Assembly (NCBI RefSeq): GCF_002803845.1
Contig: NZ_CP024985.1
Location: 3,782,001 to 3,846,000, forward strand
Length of the DNA stretch: 64,000 bases
DNA from: Streptomyces lavendulae subsp. lavendulae
GTDB taxonomy: Bacteria > Actinomycetota > Actinomycetes > Streptomycetales > Streptomycetaceae
Direction of reading: 5' to 3'
A model generated the notes under the pieces. That model was not told the DNA's origin. It worked only from the letters and a program-made list of their open reading frames with translations, and ran no database searches. This document shows, piece by piece, positions 25,655-34,319 of the stretch. Numbering within the stretch: position 1 is the first letter of the stretch; each line of letters starts with the position of its first letter. The position numbers and the translations under genes are program-made.

Positions 25655-26890
25655 ATGGACACGACGATCACAGCGGGCACGCCGACCACGCCCGAACCCG
25701 CGCCCACCGCCCCACCGACCCCGCCGGCGCCCCCGGCCCCCGTCGCCGGCGGACCGGGCGGCGCCACCCTCGGCGGTCTCGGTACCGCGCTCTGGGGCCG
25801 GGCCGAGCAGCAGGACTTCCGCAGCCGCGTGCGCGGCACGCTCCTCGGCGCCGCCCTCGGCGACGCCCTCGGCGCACCGCTCGCCGGACTCTCCCTCGAC
25901 GCCGTCCGCGCGGCCCACGGCCCGGCGGGCCTCACCGCCCCGGCCCCCGGCCGGCGGGGCGCCGTCACCGCCGCCACCCAGCTGACCCTGTTCACCGTGG
26001 ACGGCCTGATACGGGCGCACGTCCGCCGGGACACCGGCGCCTGGCACCCGCCGACCGACGTCCACCGCGCTCACCTCCGCTGGGCCGCGACCCAGCACGA
26101 CTGGGGCCCCGACGAGCGCCGCGAGGACAACGGCTGGCTCGCGCAGGAGGAGTGGCTCTACGTCCGCCGCGACCCCGACCGCGCCTGCCTGACCGGCTTC
26201 GCCGACACCACCCTCGGCACCCCCGAACAGCCGAAGAACCCCACCGCCCGGAACGCCGCCGCCGCCACCCGCTCGGCCCCCTTCGGGCTGCTGGTCGGCT
26301 GGGACCCCGCCCTGGTGCTGCAACTGGCCGTCGAATGCGCCGCCCAGAGCCACGGCCACCCCACCGCCCGGCTGTCCGCCGGCGCACTCGCCGTGACCGT
26401 CCACGGCCTGACCCGGGGCGAGTCCCTCGACGCCGCGGTCCGGCGCACCCTGGCCCTGCTCGACGGCAGGCCCGGCCACCAGCCGGTGACGGACGCCCTC
26501 CTGCGCGCCCTCGCCGCCGTCACCCGGGGCGCGCCCGGCACCGGGGCCGTCGAGGCCCTCGCCGTCTCCGAGGACCCCGACGCCGCGGACACCCTCGCCA
26601 TCGCCGTCTACTGCGCCCTCGTCGCGCAGGACGTCCCGCACGGGCTGCGCCTCGCCGTCAACCACGGCGGGGACTCCGCCGCCGCCGGCGCCCTGTGCGG
26701 ATCCCTGCTCGGCGCCCTGCACGGGGAGACGGCCCTGCCCGCGGCCTGGCTGGCCGGGCTGGAGGGCCGCGGCACGCTCCTGGAACTCGCCGACGACTTC
26801 GCACTGGAGATGACCCAGGGCCCCGCCCTCCACGGCCCCGCGGCCGCCGCCCCCGGCTGGTCGGCCCGCTACCCGGTCCCGGCGTCCTGA
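25655..26890 (+). CDS. ADP-ribosylglycohydrolase family protein
   Basis: This 411-residue protein has an N-terminal 40 residues that are a Pro/Thr/Ala-rich tail. The DraG-like domain then starts RSRVRGTLLGAALGDALGAPLAG and ends with the family block AVNHGGDSAAAGALCGSLLGALHG. Active enzymes have D/E metal ligands in LGDALG and GGDSD. Here the first is present, while the second reads GGDSA, so one second-site Asp is replaced by Ala; activity may be altered. ATG 25655 is favoured over GTG 25628 because of the GGGGGGAA RBS just before it. Confidence 0.8.
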   Translation: MDTTITAGTPTTPEPAPTAPPTPPAPPAPVAGGPGGATLGGLGTALWGRAEQQDFRSRVRGTLLGAALGDALGAPLAGLSLDAVRAAHGPAGLTAPAPGRRGAVTAATQLTLFTVDGLIRAHVRRDTGAWHPPTDVHRAHLRWAATQHDWGPDERREDNGWLAQEEWLYVRRDPDRACLTGFADTTLGTPEQPKNPTARNAAAATRSAPFGLLVGWDPALVLQLAVECAAQSHGHPTARLSAGALAVTVHGLTRGESLDAAVRRTLALLDGRPGHQPVTDALLRALAAVTRGAPGTGAVEALAVSEDPDAADTLAIAVYCALVAQDVPHGLRLAVNHGGDSAAAGALCGSLLGALHGETALPAAWLAGLEGRGTLLELADDFALEMTQGPALHGPAAAAPGWSARYPVPAS

Positions 26891-26992
26891 ACCCCTGATC
26901 CCCGGTGCCCCGCCGCGGCGCGGCGCACCCTGCCCTCTTCACGCGGAACGCCGTACCTTGGCCCTCCCCACGACTCGGAGGTGCCCTCGCCC

Positions 26993-27853
26993 ATGCGGAT
27001 CGCCACGACCGTCTTCCTCACCGACCGCACCGTCACCCCCGTCCGCCTCGCCCGCGCCCTGGAGGAGCGCGGCTTCAGCGGCCTCTACCTCCCCGAGCAC
27101 ACCCACATCCCCGTCAGCCGCGCCACCGCCGCCCCCATGGGCGGCGAGCTCCCCGAGGAGTACGGCCGCACCCTCGACCCCTTCGTCGCCCTCGGGCAGG
27201 CCGCCGCCGTCACCGAACGCCTGCACCTCGGCACGGGCATCACCCTGGTCGCCCAGCACGACCCGATCGGCCTCGCGAAGCAGGCCGCGACCCTCGACCA
27301 CCTCAGCGGCGGCCGCGTCACCCTCGGCATCGGCTACGGCTGGAACGTCGAGGAGGCCGCCGACCACGGCGTCGAGTGGCGCACCCGGCGCGAACGCGTC
27401 CGCGACCACATGGCCCTCATGCGCGCCCTGTGGGCCCCGCAGGCGACCGGTCACGAGGGCCCGTACGCGTCCGTCCGGCCGAGCTCCGCCCACCCCAAGC
27501 CGGTCCAGGCCCCGCGCGAACTCGCCCCCGGGCGGCCCCTGTACGGACCCCGGACCCTGATCGGCGGCTCGGCCGGCCCGAAGCTCTTCGCCGCCATCGC
27601 CGACCACGCCGACGGCTGGCTCCCCATCGGCGGCCGCGGCCTCACCGAATCGGTGCCGGTCCTGCGGCGGTCCTGGGAGGCCGCCGGACGTGATCCGAAG
27701 ACCCTCCAGGTGGTCCCGTACGCCGTCCAGCCCACTCCGGGGAAGATGGGCCACTACGCCGAACTCGGCCTGGAAGAGGTCGTCCTGCAGCTCCCCTCGG
27801 CGCCCGAGGAGGAGGTGCTGCGGGTCCTGGACGGCTTCGCCCAGTACCTCTGA
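26993..27853 (+). CDS. LLM class flavin/F420-dependent oxidoreductase
   Basis: This 286-residue luciferase-like monooxygenase is probably F420-dependent. It starts MRIATTVFLTDRTVTP, followed by the TIM-barrel blocks GLYLPEHTHIP, LGTGITLVAQHDPIGLAKQAATLDHLSGGRVTLGIGYGWN and ADGWLPIGGRG, which fit the mycobacterial/streptomycete F420-dependent subgroup. The CGGAGGTG RBS precedes the ATG. It lies 2.7 kb downstream of fbiC, whose product is the F420 precursor. The substrate is unknown. Confidence 0.87.
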   Translation: MRIATTVFLTDRTVTPVRLARALEERGFSGLYLPEHTHIPVSRATAAPMGGELPEEYGRTLDPFVALGQAAAVTERLHLGTGITLVAQHDPIGLAKQAATLDHLSGGRVTLGIGYGWNVEEAADHGVEWRTRRERVRDHMALMRALWAPQATGHEGPYASVRPSSAHPKPVQAPRELAPGRPLYGPRTLIGGSAGPKLFAAIADHADGWLPIGGRGLTESVPVLRRSWEAAGRDPKTLQVVPYAVQPTPGKMGHYAELGLEEVVLQLPSAPEEEVLRVLDGFAQYL

Positions 27854-27977
27854 TCCCCGGCCGGCGGGAACCGCCGGACCGTCCCCGCGCGTGTCTTCGG
27901 GTGCCTCCGCCTGCCCGTACGGCTGGTAATTTGGCGCGTTCCACTCGATCAACTCGCTTTCCCTGGGGGACTTTCCC

Positions 27978-28469
27978 GTGCACAACCACCTGCGCCTGAC
28001 CATCGCCGCCGCCACCGGGGCCGCGGCCCTGCTGACCCTGACCGGCTGCGGCAGCGACTCCTCCCCCGCCGCGGACAAGAAGCCCTCCGCCGCCGCCTCC
28101 GCCCCGGCCGCCGCCACCACCCCCTCGGCGGGCGGGACGGGCGGCGCGGGCGGCGCGGCGAAGGCCGGCACCCTGGAGGGTGGCTGGATCTCCATGCAGA
28201 ACCCGGGCAAGGGCGTGGTCCTCACGGTCAAGGGCCAGACGGCGTTCGTCGTCGAGGCCGCCACGGGCCTGACCTGCGAGGGCACCAGCACGGGCGCCGC
28301 CCTGGACCTGAAGTGCCCGACGGGCGCCACCCGTTCGAAGGGCAAGGTCGACTCGGTCGACGCCACCACCCTGAAGGTCACCTGGGAGGGCCCGGCCGGC
28401 ACGGACACCTTCCAGCGCAGCGAACCGGGCAAGCTCCCCTCGCTCCCGGCCCTGCCGACCAAGAAGTAA
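27978..28469 (+). CDS. Small secreted lipoprotein
   Basis: This 163-residue predicted lipoprotein has a hydrophobic N-terminus followed by the lipobox LTGC at residues about 21-24. An Ala/Pro/Gly-rich spacer (about 30-62) leads to a beta-rich C-terminal domain (GTLEGGWISMQ to TWEGPAGTDTF) containing two cysteines that may pair. The start is GTG at 27978 after GGGGGAC. Function is unknown. Confidence 0.8.
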   Translation: MHNHLRLTIAAATGAAALLTLTGCGSDSSPAADKKPSAAASAPAAATTPSAGGTGGAGGAAKAGTLEGGWISMQNPGKGVVLTVKGQTAFVVEAATGLTCEGTSTGAALDLKCPTGATRSKGKVDSVDATTLKVTWEGPAGTDTFQRSEPGKLPSLPALPTKK

Positions 28470-28485
28470 CCGGAAGGCGTCCGCG

Positions 28486-28740
28486 GTGCCGGGCCAGCGC
28501 AAGCGGAAGGCGCAGCGGCGCAGGGAGTCCGAGGCGTGGCGGAAGGCCCGGCAGGACGGCCGCTGGGAACGCCGTTTCGCCACCCAGGACCAGGCGGAGT
28601 TCAGGGCGTACGTCCACGAGCTGCTGCGCGGCGGCGACCTGCGCCCGGAGGACGTCCGCCTGGACATGCTGTGCGGCCGCCTGACCCACCCGACGACCCA
28701 CGTGGTGAGCGTGTGGGTGAGTGACGCCCCGCCGAAATGA
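28486..28740 (+). CDS. Small basic hypothetical protein
   Basis: This 84-residue protein is very basic at its N-terminus (GQRKRKAQRRRESEAWRKARQ). The remainder is a helical, conserved-looking segment (QAEFRAYVHELLRGGDLRPEDVRLDMLCGRLTHPT). It starts 16 bp after the lipoprotein gene on the same strand and is probably co-transcribed. No family is recognised. Confidence 0.6.
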   Translation: MPGQRKRKAQRRRESEAWRKARQDGRWERRFATQDQAEFRAYVHELLRGGDLRPEDVRLDMLCGRLTHPTTHVVSVWVSDAPPK

Positions 28741-28814
28741 CAGGAAGCGGGCGTCATTCGCCCCTGCCCGGCGGACCCGGTTCTTCGAACACCTGTGAGA
28801 TCTATGATCTGCGC

Positions 28815-29447
28815 ATGATCGAAGGCACGTTGGTGAGGTTGCGCGCGCTGCGTGCCCAGGATGCGTCGCACCATCTGCGATGGCGCAACGATCCGGAGGT
28901 GGTCCACTGGGCCGCCGGTGGCGATCCGCGCTTCGGCCCGGTCACGGCGGAGGCCATCGGGCTCGGCTTCGAGACGATGCTGCGGCTGAACCCGAGGGAA
29001 TCGGCCGTCTTCACGGTCGAGGACCTGGCCGACGGCACGGTGATCGGCATGGTGGACTACCGCGACCTGGACCCGTTCGCCGGGCTGGCCACGGTGGGTG
29101 TCACCATCGGCGAGCGTGACCGATGGGGCCTCGGCCACGGCTCCGAGGCACTGTGCCTGCTGGTGGGCCACCTGTTCGGGGCCTTCGGGCTGCACCGGAT
29201 CGAGCTCGACACCTGGAGCGGCAACGAACGGGCCGTCCGCGCCTTCACCCGGGCGGGCTTCCGCGAGGAGGGCCGCCGCCGGTCCACCGTACTGGTGGCG
29301 GGCGAGCGCTACGACACCGTGCTGTTCGGAGTCCTGCGCGAGGAGTGGCCGCACCGGACGCACCACCGGGCGCCGGTTCCTCCGGGCATCGGACACCTCC
29401 CCCCGCGAACACCCCCTCCGGCATCGGCGTCTTCGCGGCCGGGATAG
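28815..29447 (+). CDS. GNAT family N-acetyltransferase
   Basis: This 210-residue RimJ/RimL-type acetyltransferase begins MIEGTLVRLRALRAQDASHHLRWRNDPEVV. It carries the acetyl-CoA loop ERDRWGLGHGSEALCLLVGHLF (residues about 96-117) and the late LDTWSGNERAVRAFTRAGFREEGRRR block. The C-terminal 30 residues are Pro/Arg-rich and probably disordered. The substrate is unknown. Confidence 0.87.
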   Translation: MIEGTLVRLRALRAQDASHHLRWRNDPEVVHWAAGGDPRFGPVTAEAIGLGFETMLRLNPRESAVFTVEDLADGTVIGMVDYRDLDPFAGLATVGVTIGERDRWGLGHGSEALCLLVGHLFGAFGLHRIELDTWSGNERAVRAFTRAGFREEGRRRSTVLVAGERYDTVLFGVLREEWPHRTHHRAPVPPGIGHLPPRTPPPASASSRPG

Positions 29448-29602
29448 GTGCGCAGGTACGCCGTGGGGCCGGGCACGGGGTTTCCGTGCGGATCGATCAG
29501 TGCCGGCCGCTCGCTTCGCCTCCGTGTAGCGGGAGCCGAGGTGCAGCAGGCCGTCCGTGCGGCGGAAGCGCCGCGTGTTCTTCCCCGACCCGAACGTGCC
29601 CT

Positions 29603-29941
29603 TCACGGGGGCGGTACGGGCCCCGGCGTCGCCGTGCCCGGGGCCGGACGCCAGAAGCGCCCGTCAGGCAGGGCCTGACGGGCGCCGAGGAAGTAGTCCG
29701 CGTCGCGCTGGAACCGCAGACCCGGGACGGCGTCGCGCACGTGCCCCCAGATGCCGGGCGCCACGCGGTACTCGCCCGCCACCATCCAGGGGTCGTCACC
29801 CAGCGCGAAGAGGTGTCTGATCGCCAGGAACTGGTCCCGCGAGAGGGAGACGGACTCGACTATCTCCTCGTCCGCGCCACCGAAGCCGGTCAGATCCCAG
29901 GCGAGGTTGTACCCGTCGGCGAATGGATAGTCGCTGCTCAC
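29603..29941 (-). CDS. Hypothetical protein
   Basis: This 112-residue protein starts at GTG 29941. The first 90 residues have normal composition (DYPFADGYNLAWDLTGFGGADEEIVESVSLSRDQFLAIRHLFAL), which argues it is real. The last 20 are Pro-rich and may reflect read-through into low-complexity sequence. GAGG lies just upstream of the GTG. No family is recognised and no neighbour gives a clue. Confidence 0.5.
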   Translation of the reverse strand: MSSDYPFADGYNLAWDLTGFGGADEEIVESVSLSRDQFLAIRHLFALGDDPWMVAGEYRVAPGIWGHVRDAVPGLRFQRDADYFLGARQALPDGRFWRPAPGTATPGPVPPP

Positions 29942-30153
29942 GGCCTCAAGCTAGGCGCCCCTCCCGAAGCCCCGCACCTGCTTTTAGCCCCGCGGGGCGG
30001 CCGGTGGGTGCACACGTTCACGCCCCCCGGGCTGGTGGCCGTCGCGACGAGGATCCGGACCACACGACCGTACGGGCCCCGGGGAGCCCCGCACCTGACA
30101 GACCGCCGGGCGGACGGATCCGGCCGCCCGGGGTGGTGCCGTACCCTCCGCGC

Positions 30154-30552
30154 ATGATCGATTCACTCACCCACGTCCGCGTCGCCCGGCCCTCCTTCGA
30201 CCTGGAGGCCGCCGAGCGGTTCTACGTCCAGGGGCTCGGCCTGGACGTCCTGTGGCGGACGGCCGGTCACGTCCCGGGCGAGCACGACCTCCTCATGGTC
30301 GGGCCCGCCGGCGGCGGCTGGCACTTCGAGCTGACCCGGGACCCCGGGAACCCGATCGCCCCCTGCCCCACCGTGGACGACCTGTTCGTCGTCTACCTCG
30401 GCGAGGCCCCCGACGAGGACCTCGTGAACCGGCTGACCGACCACGGCGGGACCCGCGTCCCCTCGCACAACCCGTACTGGGACCGGTACGGGGTCACGGT
30501 CGCCGACCCGGACGGCTACCGGCTCGTGCTCTGCTCCCGCACCTGGGGCTGA
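30154..30552 (+). CDS. VOC (glyoxalase/bleomycin resistance) family protein
   Basis: This 132-residue protein has the paired beta-alpha-beta-beta-beta layout of the VOC superfamily. It starts MIDSLTHVRVARPSFDLEAAERFYVQGLGLDVLWRT and ends VTVADPDGYRLVLCSRTW, with the typical DPDGYRL motif. Candidate metal ligands are His7 and a Glu near residue 68 (WHFEL). The enzymatic role cannot be deduced. Confidence 0.85.
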   Translation: MIDSLTHVRVARPSFDLEAAERFYVQGLGLDVLWRTAGHVPGEHDLLMVGPAGGGWHFELTRDPGNPIAPCPTVDDLFVVYLGEAPDEDLVNRLTDHGGTRVPSHNPYWDRYGVTVADPDGYRLVLCSRTWG

Positions 30553-30555
30553 GCC

Positions 30556-30589
30556 CGGCGGGCGGATGCGGGGAGCTGGAGGCCCGCCG
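30556..30589. terminator. Hairpin between convergent genes
   Basis: CGGCGGGC (30556-30563) and GCCCGCCG (30582-30589) flank an 18-nt loop immediately after the VOC gene and directly adjoining the stop of the convergent secreted-protein gene. Confidence 0.45.
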
Positions 30590-30886
30590 TCAGCCGCCTA
30601 CCTCGGGGGCCTTGGGCAGTCCGGCGGAGAGCGCGGTGCCTGCGCCCGTGAGGGAGGCGTCGGTGGCCTTGGAGGCGGTTCCGGCCGCCTGGGCGGTCAC
30701 GCCGACGGCGGTCTTGGTGTCCTGCACGGCCTGCCCGGGGTGGTCGACGATCTGACCGACCCGCTTGGCGAGGGGCTTCACGGCGGTGGCGTTGCCGTCC
30801 GCGGCGTGGGCGGCGGCGGGGGTGAGTGCGATCGCGGCGCCGCCGGACAGGAGCAGGGCGGTGAGGGTGCGCTTCATGGCCTTCAT
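30590..30886 (-). CDS. Small Ala-rich secreted protein
   Basis: This 98-residue protein has a clear signal peptide (MKAMKRTLTALLLSGGAAIALTPAAAHA) and a mature part of about 70 residues rich in Ala/Thr/Val (VGQIVDHPGQAVQDTKTAVGVTAQAAGTASKATD). The mature part is likely one amphipathic helix, with no cysteines. The start may be 30886 or the ATG at 30877. Function is unknown. Confidence 0.65.
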   Translation of the reverse strand: MKAMKRTLTALLLSGGAAIALTPAAAHAADGNATAVKPLAKRVGQIVDHPGQAVQDTKTAVGVTAQAAGTASKATDASLTGAGTALSAGLPKAPEVGG

Positions 30887-31035
30887 GCACGGCCCAACGA
30901 CCTCACCGCGCCCCGGGTCACCGCTCGCCGCGGGCGTTCCGCGCATCGGGTTATTCCGGCACCGGCGCCCCGGCGCGCCCGGCCGGCCCGCACCCCGGGG
31001 CCCGCGCCCCGGCGCACGCCCGCCGGGCGGCGGGG

Positions 31036-32619
31036 TCAGTCCTCGACGACCAGGGACGGGGTGGACTTGGTGAGGACCTCGCCACGGAAGAAGGCGGGGC
31101 TGCGGCGTTCGGTGACGACCATGATGACCAGGCCGAGGGCGAGCAGGCCGACGCCGATGACGAAGACGCTGCCGACGCCGAGGCCGGGGATGGTCGAGCC
31201 GGATCCGTAGGAGGGGTTCCAGGCGTCGGTGAGGGTCTTGAAGAAGACCGCGGCGAGGAGGAGGCCGCCGGTCACCGGGAGGATCCCCTTGAAGAGCAGG
31301 TCGCGCACGGAGCGGCGCAGCTCGCCGCGGAAGTACCAGGCGCAGGCGAAGGCCGTCAGCGAGTAGTAGAAGCAGATCATCAGGCCGAGCGCGAAGATCG
31401 TGTCGGTGAGGACGTTCTCGCTGACCAGGGTCATGACCGTGTAGAAGGCGCCGGTCGCGACACCCGCCGTGACGGTGGCGCGGCCCGGGGTCTTGAACTT
31501 GGGGTGGACCTTGGCGTAGGAGGCGGGCAGGGCCTCGTACGTGGACATGGCCAGGACCGTGCGGGCCACCGGGATGAAGGTGGTCTGCAGGGAGGCGGCG
31601 GCCGAGGCGAGGACGGCGACGAAGAGCAGGATGCCGAGCACGGGGCCCATGACGGGGCCGGCGAGGGCGGCGAAGACGTTGGCGGAGGTCTCCGGGTTGC
31701 CGAGGCCGAGGCCGGAGGTGCCGGAGCCGACGGCCATCTGCGCGGCGACGCCGGTGGCCAGGTAGGAGCCGACGAGGACGACCATCGCGATGAGCGAGGC
31801 GCGGCCGGGGGTCTTGGAGGACCCGATGGTCTCCTCGTTCGCGGTGAGGCAGGTGTCCCAGCCCCAGTACATGAAGATCGAGAGCGAGAGCCCGGCGGTG
31901 AAGGCGGCCATGGAGCCGACCGCGAAGGGGTTCATCCACTCCCACGAGAAGCTCAGTCCCGTGTCGAAGGTGCCCGCGGAGGCCTTCTGGAAGGCCATCG
32001 CGACGAAGACCGCGAGAACGAGGAGCTGGAGGCCGACCAGGGTGTACTGGATGCCCTTGGTGGCGGTCATGCCGCGGTAGCTGATGGCGGTGGCGACGGC
32101 GATCAGCGTCAGACAGGTGGTGATGTGGACGAGTTTGCTGTCGTCCAGGGCCGCGATCGACGGATTGTTCGTGATCTCGCCGGCCAGCAGCCAGAAGTAG
32201 GACGTGGCGACGCCCGCCAGGTTGGAGAGCACGATGATCGTGGCGATCACCAGGCCCCAGCCGCACATCCAGCCGATCCGCGGGCCGAAGGCCTTGACGG
32301 TCCAGGTGAAGGAGGTGCCGCAGTCCGGCATGGCCTTGTTGAGCTCGCGGTAGGCGAAGGCCACCAGCAGCATCGGGAGGAACCCGGCCAGGAAGACGGC
32401 CGGCATCTGGACGCCGACCTCGCCGGCGGTGGAGCCGAGGGTGGACGTCAGGCAGTAGACGGGGGCGACGGTGGAGATTCCGAGGACGGCGCTGCCCACC
32501 AGGCCGACCGACCCCTTGCCGAGGCCCTTGCCGCGGACCTCGCCGTCGGCTCCGCCCTCGCCCTGTGCGACGCCGCTTCCCGTGTCTCCGACCTGTGGCC
32601 GAACGTCCAGCTGTGTCAT
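31036..32619 (-). CDS. APC family amino acid permease
   Basis: This 527-residue integral membrane transporter has about 12 membrane helices. The first carries GSAVLGISTVAPVYCLTSTLG, a helix-1 motif like that of APC transporters, and GTSFTWTVKAFGPRIGWMCGWG follows. It probably imports an amino acid or amine by cation symport. The N-terminal 35 residues are a charged Gly-rich tail. The upstream 230-bp gap contains its promoter and the terminator of the preceding aldehyde dehydrogenase operon. Confidence 0.87.
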   Translation of the reverse strand: MTQLDVRPQVGDTGSGVAQGEGGADGEVRGKGLGKGSVGLVGSAVLGISTVAPVYCLTSTLGSTAGEVGVQMPAVFLAGFLPMLLVAFAYRELNKAMPDCGTSFTWTVKAFGPRIGWMCGWGLVIATIIVLSNLAGVATSYFWLLAGEITNNPSIAALDDSKLVHITTCLTLIAVATAISYRGMTATKGIQYTLVGLQLLVLAVFVAMAFQKASAGTFDTGLSFSWEWMNPFAVGSMAAFTAGLSLSIFMYWGWDTCLTANEETIGSSKTPGRASLIAMVVLVGSYLATGVAAQMAVGSGTSGLGLGNPETSANVFAALAGPVMGPVLGILLFVAVLASAAASLQTTFIPVARTVLAMSTYEALPASYAKVHPKFKTPGRATVTAGVATGAFYTVMTLVSENVLTDTIFALGLMICFYYSLTAFACAWYFRGELRRSVRDLLFKGILPVTGGLLLAAVFFKTLTDAWNPSYGSGSTIPGLGVGSVFVIGVGLLALGLVIMVVTERRSPAFFRGEVLTKSTPSLVVED

Positions 32620-32740
32620 GGGTCAGGACGTTAGACGGTGCGGTTTCCACATTCGGAAGACTTAAGTCCGGATCCGGAGACCCCAAAATGCCTTGAATCT
32701 TGAGGTCGAGAGAGTTAACGATCACGCAATGAAAGGTTCA

Positions 32741-32772
32741 CGGGTCCGCCGGACATCGTTTCGGCGGACCCG
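32741..32772. terminator. Hairpin downstream of the aldehyde dehydrogenase gene
   Basis: CGGGTCCGCCG (32741-32751) and CGGCGGACCCG (32762-32772) form a perfect 11-bp stem with a 10-nt loop between the aldehyde dehydrogenase stop and the permease start. On the minus strand it would end the upstream operon. The rest of the 230-bp gap is unusually AT-rich (32640-32730, 32810-32850) and likely holds the permease promoter. Confidence 0.7.
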
Positions 32773-32849
32773 GAGCCCCCCTTTCACCATGCGGAAACCG
32801 CAGCTGTGTCCGTTTTGAGGCTTTTCAAACTTTCCAGATCAATTTTTGG

Positions 32850-34319
32850 TCAAGCCCATACGATCGACTGGATCTCGCTGTATGCGTGCAGCGCGTACGA
32901 GCCCACGTCCCGCCCCACGCCGCTCTGCTTGAACCCGCCGAACGGCGCCTCCATGTTCCGGCCGATCGTGTTCACCCCGACCCCGCCCGCCCGCAGCCGC
33001 CGCGCCACGCGGAACGCGCGGGCCGCGTCCCCCGACCAGACGTAGCTCAGCAGCCCGAAGTCGCTGTCGTTGGCCAGCCGGACCGCCTCCTCCTCGTCCC
33101 CGTCGAACGGAACGACCACCACCACCGGGCCGAAGATCTCCTCCCGGACCACCCGCATGTCGTTGGTGCAGTCGACCAGGAGGGTCGGCGCCACGTAGAA
33201 GCCGCGGCCGTCCCCGACCACGGGACGCTCCCCGCCGTACGCGATCCGCGCCCCCTCCTTCCGGCCCAGCTCCACGTACGACTCCACCCGGTCCCGGTGC
33301 GCCCCCGAGATCACCGGGCCGACCACCGTGCCCCGCTCCCCCGGATCACCCACCTTCATGAAGGCCAGGTAGCCCGTCAGCTTCTCCACCAGCTCCGCGT
33401 ACACCGACCGGTGGACGATCACCCGCGTCGGCGCCGTGCAGATCTGGCCGGAGTAGAAGGAGAACGTCGTCCCGATGCCCAGCACCGCCGCGTCGAGGTC
33501 CGCGTCCTCCAGGACCACCGCCGCACCCTTCCCGCCCAGCTCCATCAACTGCCGCTTCATGCTCCGCCCGCACACCTCGGCGATGCGCCGCCCGACGCCC
33601 GTGGAGCCGGTGAAGGACACCATGTCCACGTACGGGGAGTCCACCGCCGCCTCGCCGACCTCCACCGAGGCGCCCGAGACCACGTTCACCACCCCGGCCG
33701 GCACCCCCGCCTCGTGCAGCGCCTCGGCCATCTTGAACACCGACAGCGGATCCTGCGGGGCCGGCTTGACCACCACCGTGTTCCCCATCGCCAGGGCCGG
33801 GGCCACCTTGCCCGCCGGGTTCGCCCACGGGTTGTTGTACGAGGTGATGCACGTGACCACCCCGACCGGCTGGCGCACCTCCAGCGCGCCCAGCACGCTC
33901 GCCCGCCCCATCGGGCCCGCCTCGGTCACCTGCGGCGGCAGCCCGCGCTCCACCGGCTCCAGCGCGCCGCGCGCGTACCGCCGGAAGCGGGACACCCCGA
34001 CGCCCACCTGCATCCCGCGCGCGATGCCCGTCGGCGCGCCCGTCTCGGCCCGCGCCAGCGCCGCCCACGGTTCGAACTCCCGCTGCATGACGTCCGCGGC
34101 CCGGTCCAGGATCGCCGCCCGCTCCTGCGGCGCCGTACGGGACCAGCCCTCGAAGGCCTCGGCGGCCGCCCGGGCCGCCTCCTCCACCTGCGCCCGGGAG
34201 GCCTCGGGGGCCAGCCCGACCACGGACTCGTCCGCCGGGTTCACCACCTCGTAGTGGCCGCCGTCCGGCTCCACCCACTCGCCGCCGACGTAGAGCCGCT
34301 GCGCCGCGCCACCGCTCAT
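32850..34319 (-). CDS. Aldehyde dehydrogenase
   Basis: This 489-residue NAD(P)-dependent aldehyde dehydrogenase has SYNNPWANPAGKVAPALAMGNTVVVKPA (cofactor region), FTGSTGVGRRI, LMELGGKGAAVV (general-base Glu), GQICTAPTRVIV (the catalytic Cys), EEIFGPVVVV and the C-terminal APFGGFKQSGVGRD. The catalytic Asn is in the SYNNPW block. The ATG overlaps the amidohydrolase stop (ATGA), so the pair is translationally coupled and probably acts on the same pathway. The physiological aldehyde is unknown. Confidence 0.93.
   Translation of the reverse strand: MSGGAAQRLYVGGEWVEPDGGHYEVVNPADESVVGLAPEASRAQVEEAARAAAEAFEGWSRTAPQERAAILDRAADVMQREFEPWAALARAETGAPTGIARGMQVGVGVSRFRRYARGALEPVERGLPPQVTEAGPMGRASVLGALEVRQPVGVVTCITSYNNPWANPAGKVAPALAMGNTVVVKPAPQDPLSVFKMAEALHEAGVPAGVVNVVSGASVEVGEAAVDSPYVDMVSFTGSTGVGRRIAEVCGRSMKRQLMELGGKGAAVVLEDADLDAAVLGIGTTFSFYSGQICTAPTRVIVHRSVYAELVEKLTGYLAFMKVGDPGERGTVVGPVISGAHRDRVESYVELGRKEGARIAYGGERPVVGDGRGFYVAPTLLVDCTNDMRVVREEIFGPVVVVVPFDGDEEEAVRLANDSDFGLLSYVWSGDAARAFRVARRLRAGGVGVNTIGRNMEAPFGGFKQSGVGRDVGSYALHAYSEIQSIVWA

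Noticed and set aside
29450..29602. Frameshifted extension of the 29603-29941 hypothetical gene
   Set aside because: A second minus-strand frame begins at the stop of the hypothetical gene, but its sequence is basic low-complexity with no recognisable domain, so a frameshift is not supported.
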